This document shows positions 6,718-6,883 of a DNA stretch of 6,883 bases, piece by piece (position 1 is the stretch's first letter; every line of letters starts with the position of its first letter). The notes below the pieces were generated by a model. The model made no database searches. It was not told the origin of the DNA and saw only the letters and a list, made by a program, of their open reading frames with translations. Origin of the DNA: Geobacter sp. (lineage in GTDB: Bacteria > Desulfobacterota > Desulfuromonadia > Geobacterales > DSM-12255). A program made the translations under genes and the position numbers. The stretch lies in contig VEOV01000040.1 in NCBI GenBank assembly GCA_012026855.1, positions 1-6,883 on the forward strand, written 5' to 3'.

Positions 6718-6838
6718 GTGGGCCCATCTTCAGGCCATCTTCGGCCGGACTTCAAGCGTCGAATCCTCGACGTAGCGCTGCTACGCCTGCGGTTCACCTC
6801 ATTCAGTCCGACCAAATCTGACCTAAATCTGAGCCCAC
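6718..6838 (-). repeat. 121-nt imperfect palindrome, structured on the minus strand; possible dispersed repeat or RNA element
   Basis: The element fills the adaptor-pump spacer and is symmetric about 6778. Pairing position x with 13556-x, bases 6718-6763 align with 6793-6838 without a gap, with 31 of 46 Watson-Crick pairs. Outer arms are GTGGGC/GCCCAC (6718-6723, 6833-6838); a middle arm is CGGACT/AGTCCG (6746-6751, 6805-6810); the tip is CGTAGC-GCT-GCTACG (6771-6785). Six mismatches are C opposite A, which on the minus strand become G.U pairs. Three are TC opposite TC, which on the minus strand become tandem GA/AG motifs. No mismatch in the outer 46 positions favours the plus strand. Each arm also has an 11-nt internal periodicity. 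It contains no ORF or T-tract. I do not recognise it as a named RNA family, and copy number cannot be judged from this window. Confidence 0.7.
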
Positions 6839-6847
6839 AGAAAATAC

Positions 6848-6851
6848 GGAG
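6848..6851 (+). promoter_or_regulatory. Ribosome binding site GGAG for the pump gene
   Basis: GGAG lies 6 nt before ATG at 6858. The alternative ATG at 6854 is only 2 nt away and gives an unrecognisable peptide, so 6858 is preferred. Confidence 0.7.
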
Positions 6852-6857
6852 CTATGA

Positions 6858-6883
6858 ATGTTAGAAAAACTCATTGCATATAC
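6858..6883 (+). CDS. Start of heavy-metal RND efflux pump (CzcA/CusA-like), 3' truncated by window edge
   Basis: Only eight full codons are present, reading MLEKLIAY. This resembles the N-terminus of heavy-metal RND pumps, which usually begin with a Met-hydrophobic-Glu-(Lys/Arg)-Ile/Leu-Ile pattern leading into the first membrane helix. Position after the channel and adaptor genes and a well-spaced GGAG support the call. The full protein would be expected to be over 1000 aa and to sit in the inner membrane as the proton-driven component. The sequence alone is too short for proof. Confidence 0.75.

Noticed and set aside
6771..6785. Hairpin tip CGTAGC-GCT-GCTACG as an intrinsic terminator
   Set aside because: No T-tract follows on either strand, and the stem is only the tip of a much longer symmetric structure.
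6794..6810. Hammerhead-like core (CUGAAUGA) on the minus strand of the hairpin element
   Set aside because: The hammerhead core needs CUGA-N-GA; here two nucleotides separate the parts, and the opposite GAA strand and three-stem layout are missing.
6718..6838. CRISPR or insertion-sequence reading of the repeated units
   Set aside because: There are only two 11-nt-period units per arm and no spacers, transposase or clear target-site duplication next to the element.

Overview
The window is a GC-rich, tightly packed bacterial stretch with every gene on the + strand. The protein types and wording (CBS/DRTGG manganese pyrophosphatase, CzcCBA-type efflux set, small Cys/His-rich exported protein) look most like a Geobacter-type member of the Desulfuromonadota. 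That placement comes from general resemblance, not a search, and is only moderately secure. The theme is cation and heavy-metal handling.

Layout: (1) 1-1940, the 3' two thirds or so of a P2-type cation-transporting ATPase, cut by the left edge; (2) 1952-3598, a CBS/DRTGG-regulated manganese-dependent family II inorganic pyrophosphatase with a TTG start, 11 nt behind the ATPase and probably co-transcribed with it; (3) 3599-3669, a short gap with a weak terminator-like hairpin and a perfect TTGACA -35 box; (4) 3670-4041, a small exported Cys/His-rich protein of unknown function; (5) 4042-4160, a leader with a long imperfect hairpin and a separate 17-bp dyad; (6) 4161-5459, a TolC/CzcC-like outer-membrane channel; (7) 5456-6712, a CzcB/CusB-like periplasmic adaptor with a His-rich N-terminus, overlapping the channel gene by 4 nt; (8) 6713-6857, a 145-nt spacer almost filled by one 121-nt hairpin-forming element; (9) 6858 to the right edge, the first codons of what should be the CzcA/CusA RND pump.

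Genes 6, 7 and 9 would form a proton-driven tripartite pump (inner-membrane pump, adaptor, outer-membrane channel) exporting divalent or monovalent heavy-metal ions from the periplasm or cytoplasm. The Cys/His-rich small protein in front of them could bind or sense the metal. The upstream ATPase moves a cation across the inner membrane. Its M6 segment lacks the aspartate that helps bind Ca2+ in SERCA-type pumps, so its substrate should not be assumed to be calcium.

The most unusual item is the spacer element at 6718-6838. It is symmetric about position 6778. Its mismatches are strongly one-sided: on the minus strand they become G.U wobbles and three tandem G.A motifs, whereas on the plus strand they are plain mismatches. 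This suggests an RNA fold maintained on the strand antisense to the efflux operon, possibly a mobile or dispersed repeat inserted in reverse.
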